Source of the DNA: CAZTGZ01 sp044339595
GTDB taxonomy: Bacteria; Bacteroidota; Bacteroidia; NS11-12g; UBA9320
Assembly (NCBI GenBank): GCA_044339595.1
Contig: JBIIVF010000137.1
Coordinates: forward strand, 1-6,122
Direction of reading: 5' to 3'
Length of the DNA stretch: 6,122 nt
The stretch's first letter is position 1, and each line of letters starts with the position of its first letter. Positions 5,456 to 6,122 of the stretch are shown piece by piece. A program made the position numbers and the translations under genes. The notes beneath the pieces were generated by a model. The model had not been told where the DNA came from and did no database searches. It was given only the letters and a program-made list of their open reading frames with translations.

Positions 5456-5674
5456 TTATTCTGCCATTTCAGACGCTTGATAGCCTGCTTCTTTTAAAGT
5501 GGCTATAATGCCTGCCGTTTCCAGGTTATCTCCGTGAATATGAAGCAATTTGTCTGCATGATCCAATTCAACATTCCATGAATCAACTCCTTCCATTTTG
5601 TCGAGAAAGGGCTGAACAGTGGATATACAGCCGTTGCATTTAATATTGGTTTTAAAAATCAGTTCTTTGCTCAT
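5456..5674 (-). CDS. Small heavy-metal-associated (HMA) domain protein, CopZ-like
   Basis: This 72-residue cytoplasmic protein is a single HMA domain with the beta-alpha-beta-beta-alpha-beta pattern. The metal-binding loop is NIKCNGCISTV, with Cys13 and Cys16 in a CxxC arrangement. The usual Gly-Met before the first Cys (GMTCxxC) is replaced by Asn-Ile-Lys, a variant common in small Bacteroidota HMA proteins. The C-terminal strand region (ATLKEAGYQASEM) is also typical. Such proteins usually bind Cu(I) or another soft metal and hand it to a P-type ATPase or regulator. No metal transporter is adjacent, so the partner and even the metal are unknown. The ATG at 5672-5674 gives a complete domain. 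It is 59 bases downstream of the Smr gene and 63 bases upstream of the AlbA_2-type gene, all on the minus strand. Confidence 0.85.
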   Translation of the reverse strand: MSKELIFKTNIKCNGCISTVQPFLDKMEGVDSWNVELDHADKLLHIHGDNLETAGIIATLKEAGYQASEMAE

Positions 5675-5733
5675 GATGTCTTGAATTATCTTACAAGGTT
5701 AACAATAGGATAAGTGGAATGTTTCTTTGTGGG

Positions 5734-6108
5734 TCATTTCAATACAACGCGGGTGGCTCCTCCTAAGTAGGGTAAATCATTTTCATGTCTAAAACTTTCA
5801 ACCCTGGCATGTCTCTTAAGGATTCGGTGCACTTCTTTGATCAGCACAGAATCACCTTTTCCATGAATGACCATTAAATTTCGGACCTGTTTTTTGGAGG
5901 CCATTTCAAGGTAATTTTCGAGGGCAGCAATCTGTGCAGGCAACTTCTCCTGGGGGATCAATCCATCTTTAAATAATTTTTCGGCGTGCAAATCAATTTC
6001 TTGCAGCGATTTCTTTGTAGATGCAGATGATTTGCGGTCGTCACTTTTTTCTCCATGGGCCCGGTAATCGCCCATCATCATGCTTTTAAGCAATTCAGGA
6101 TCAAACAT
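5734..6108 (-). CDS. Smr-domain protein (MutS2 C-terminal-like)
   Basis: The visible 124 residues begin with a charged, serine- and lysine-rich linker (about 13-34), followed by a Smr domain: IDLHAEKL (38-45, the LDLH motif), VIHGKGDSVL (80-89, the HGxG motif) and the closing GGATRVVLK (116-124). Smr domains bind branched or single-stranded nucleic acid, and some nick DNA or cleave mRNA at stalled ribosomes. Here the third glycine of the usual HGxGxG motif is Ser87, and LDLHG reads IDLHA. The start is uncertain. ATG at 6108 is the first Met, but the frame stays open for the remaining 14 bases to the window edge. The real protein may therefore be longer, for example a DUF2027-Smr protein of the kind common in this phylum. 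The sequence upstream of 6108 is AT-rich and could equally be intergenic. Downstream on the same strand is the HMA gene, 59 bases away. Confidence 0.83.
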   Translation of the reverse strand: MFDPELLKSMMMGDYRAHGEKSDDRKSSASTKKSLQEIDLHAEKLFKDGLIPQEKLPAQIAALENYLEMASKKQVRNLMVIHGKGDSVLIKEVHRILKRHARVESFRHENDLPYLGGATRVVLK

Positions 6109-6122
6109 TTTAATATTCGATA

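Overview
The window looks like chromosomal DNA of a Bacteroidota bacterium, probably of the Sphingobacteriales/Chitinophagales/Saprospirales kind. The main evidence is a type A sorting domain of the type IX secretion system, which is essentially confined to this phylum. Supporting evidence is the phylum's -7 promoter octamer (TAnnTTTG) upstream of two genes, and a general lack of Shine-Dalgarno sequences. No tRNA, rRNA, CRISPR array, insertion sequence or phage gene was seen.

Layout from left to right: (1) the 3' end of a secreted surface protein with a type IX sorting tail (+, cut by the window edge); (2) comF (-), convergent with it and sharing a 4-base stop overlap; (3) thiL (+), divergent from comF across about 39 bases; (4) a 213-base AT-rich gap holding five separate short inverted repeats; (5) a membrane-anchored class III nucleotidyl cyclase (+) whose key residues predict adenylate cyclase activity; (6) a run of four minus-strand genes. 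In transcription order (right to left) the run is a Smr-domain protein, a small heavy-metal-binding (HMA) protein, an AlbA_2/Schlafen-type protein with a C-terminal winged helix, and purQ. purQ meets the cyclase gene with a second 4-base convergent stop overlap.

The genes do not form one obvious pathway. comF, thiL and purQ are housekeeping or cofactor/purine genes, the cyclase is a signalling protein, and the HMA and AlbA_2 proteins are small accessory-type genes. The four minus-strand genes are spaced 59, 63 and 38 bases apart and could be co-transcribed, but candidate regulatory elements lie in at least two of those gaps. A stand-alone PurQ implies that this organism uses the three-part PurS/PurQ/PurL enzyme, with the other subunits outside this window.

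I do not see a clear undescribed multi-gene system. The least explained sequence is the inverted-repeat cluster upstream of the cyclase gene. After that come the AlbA_2-wHTH protein and the periplasmic coiled-coil architecture of the cyclase. All functional calls come from reading motifs by eye; no database search was run.
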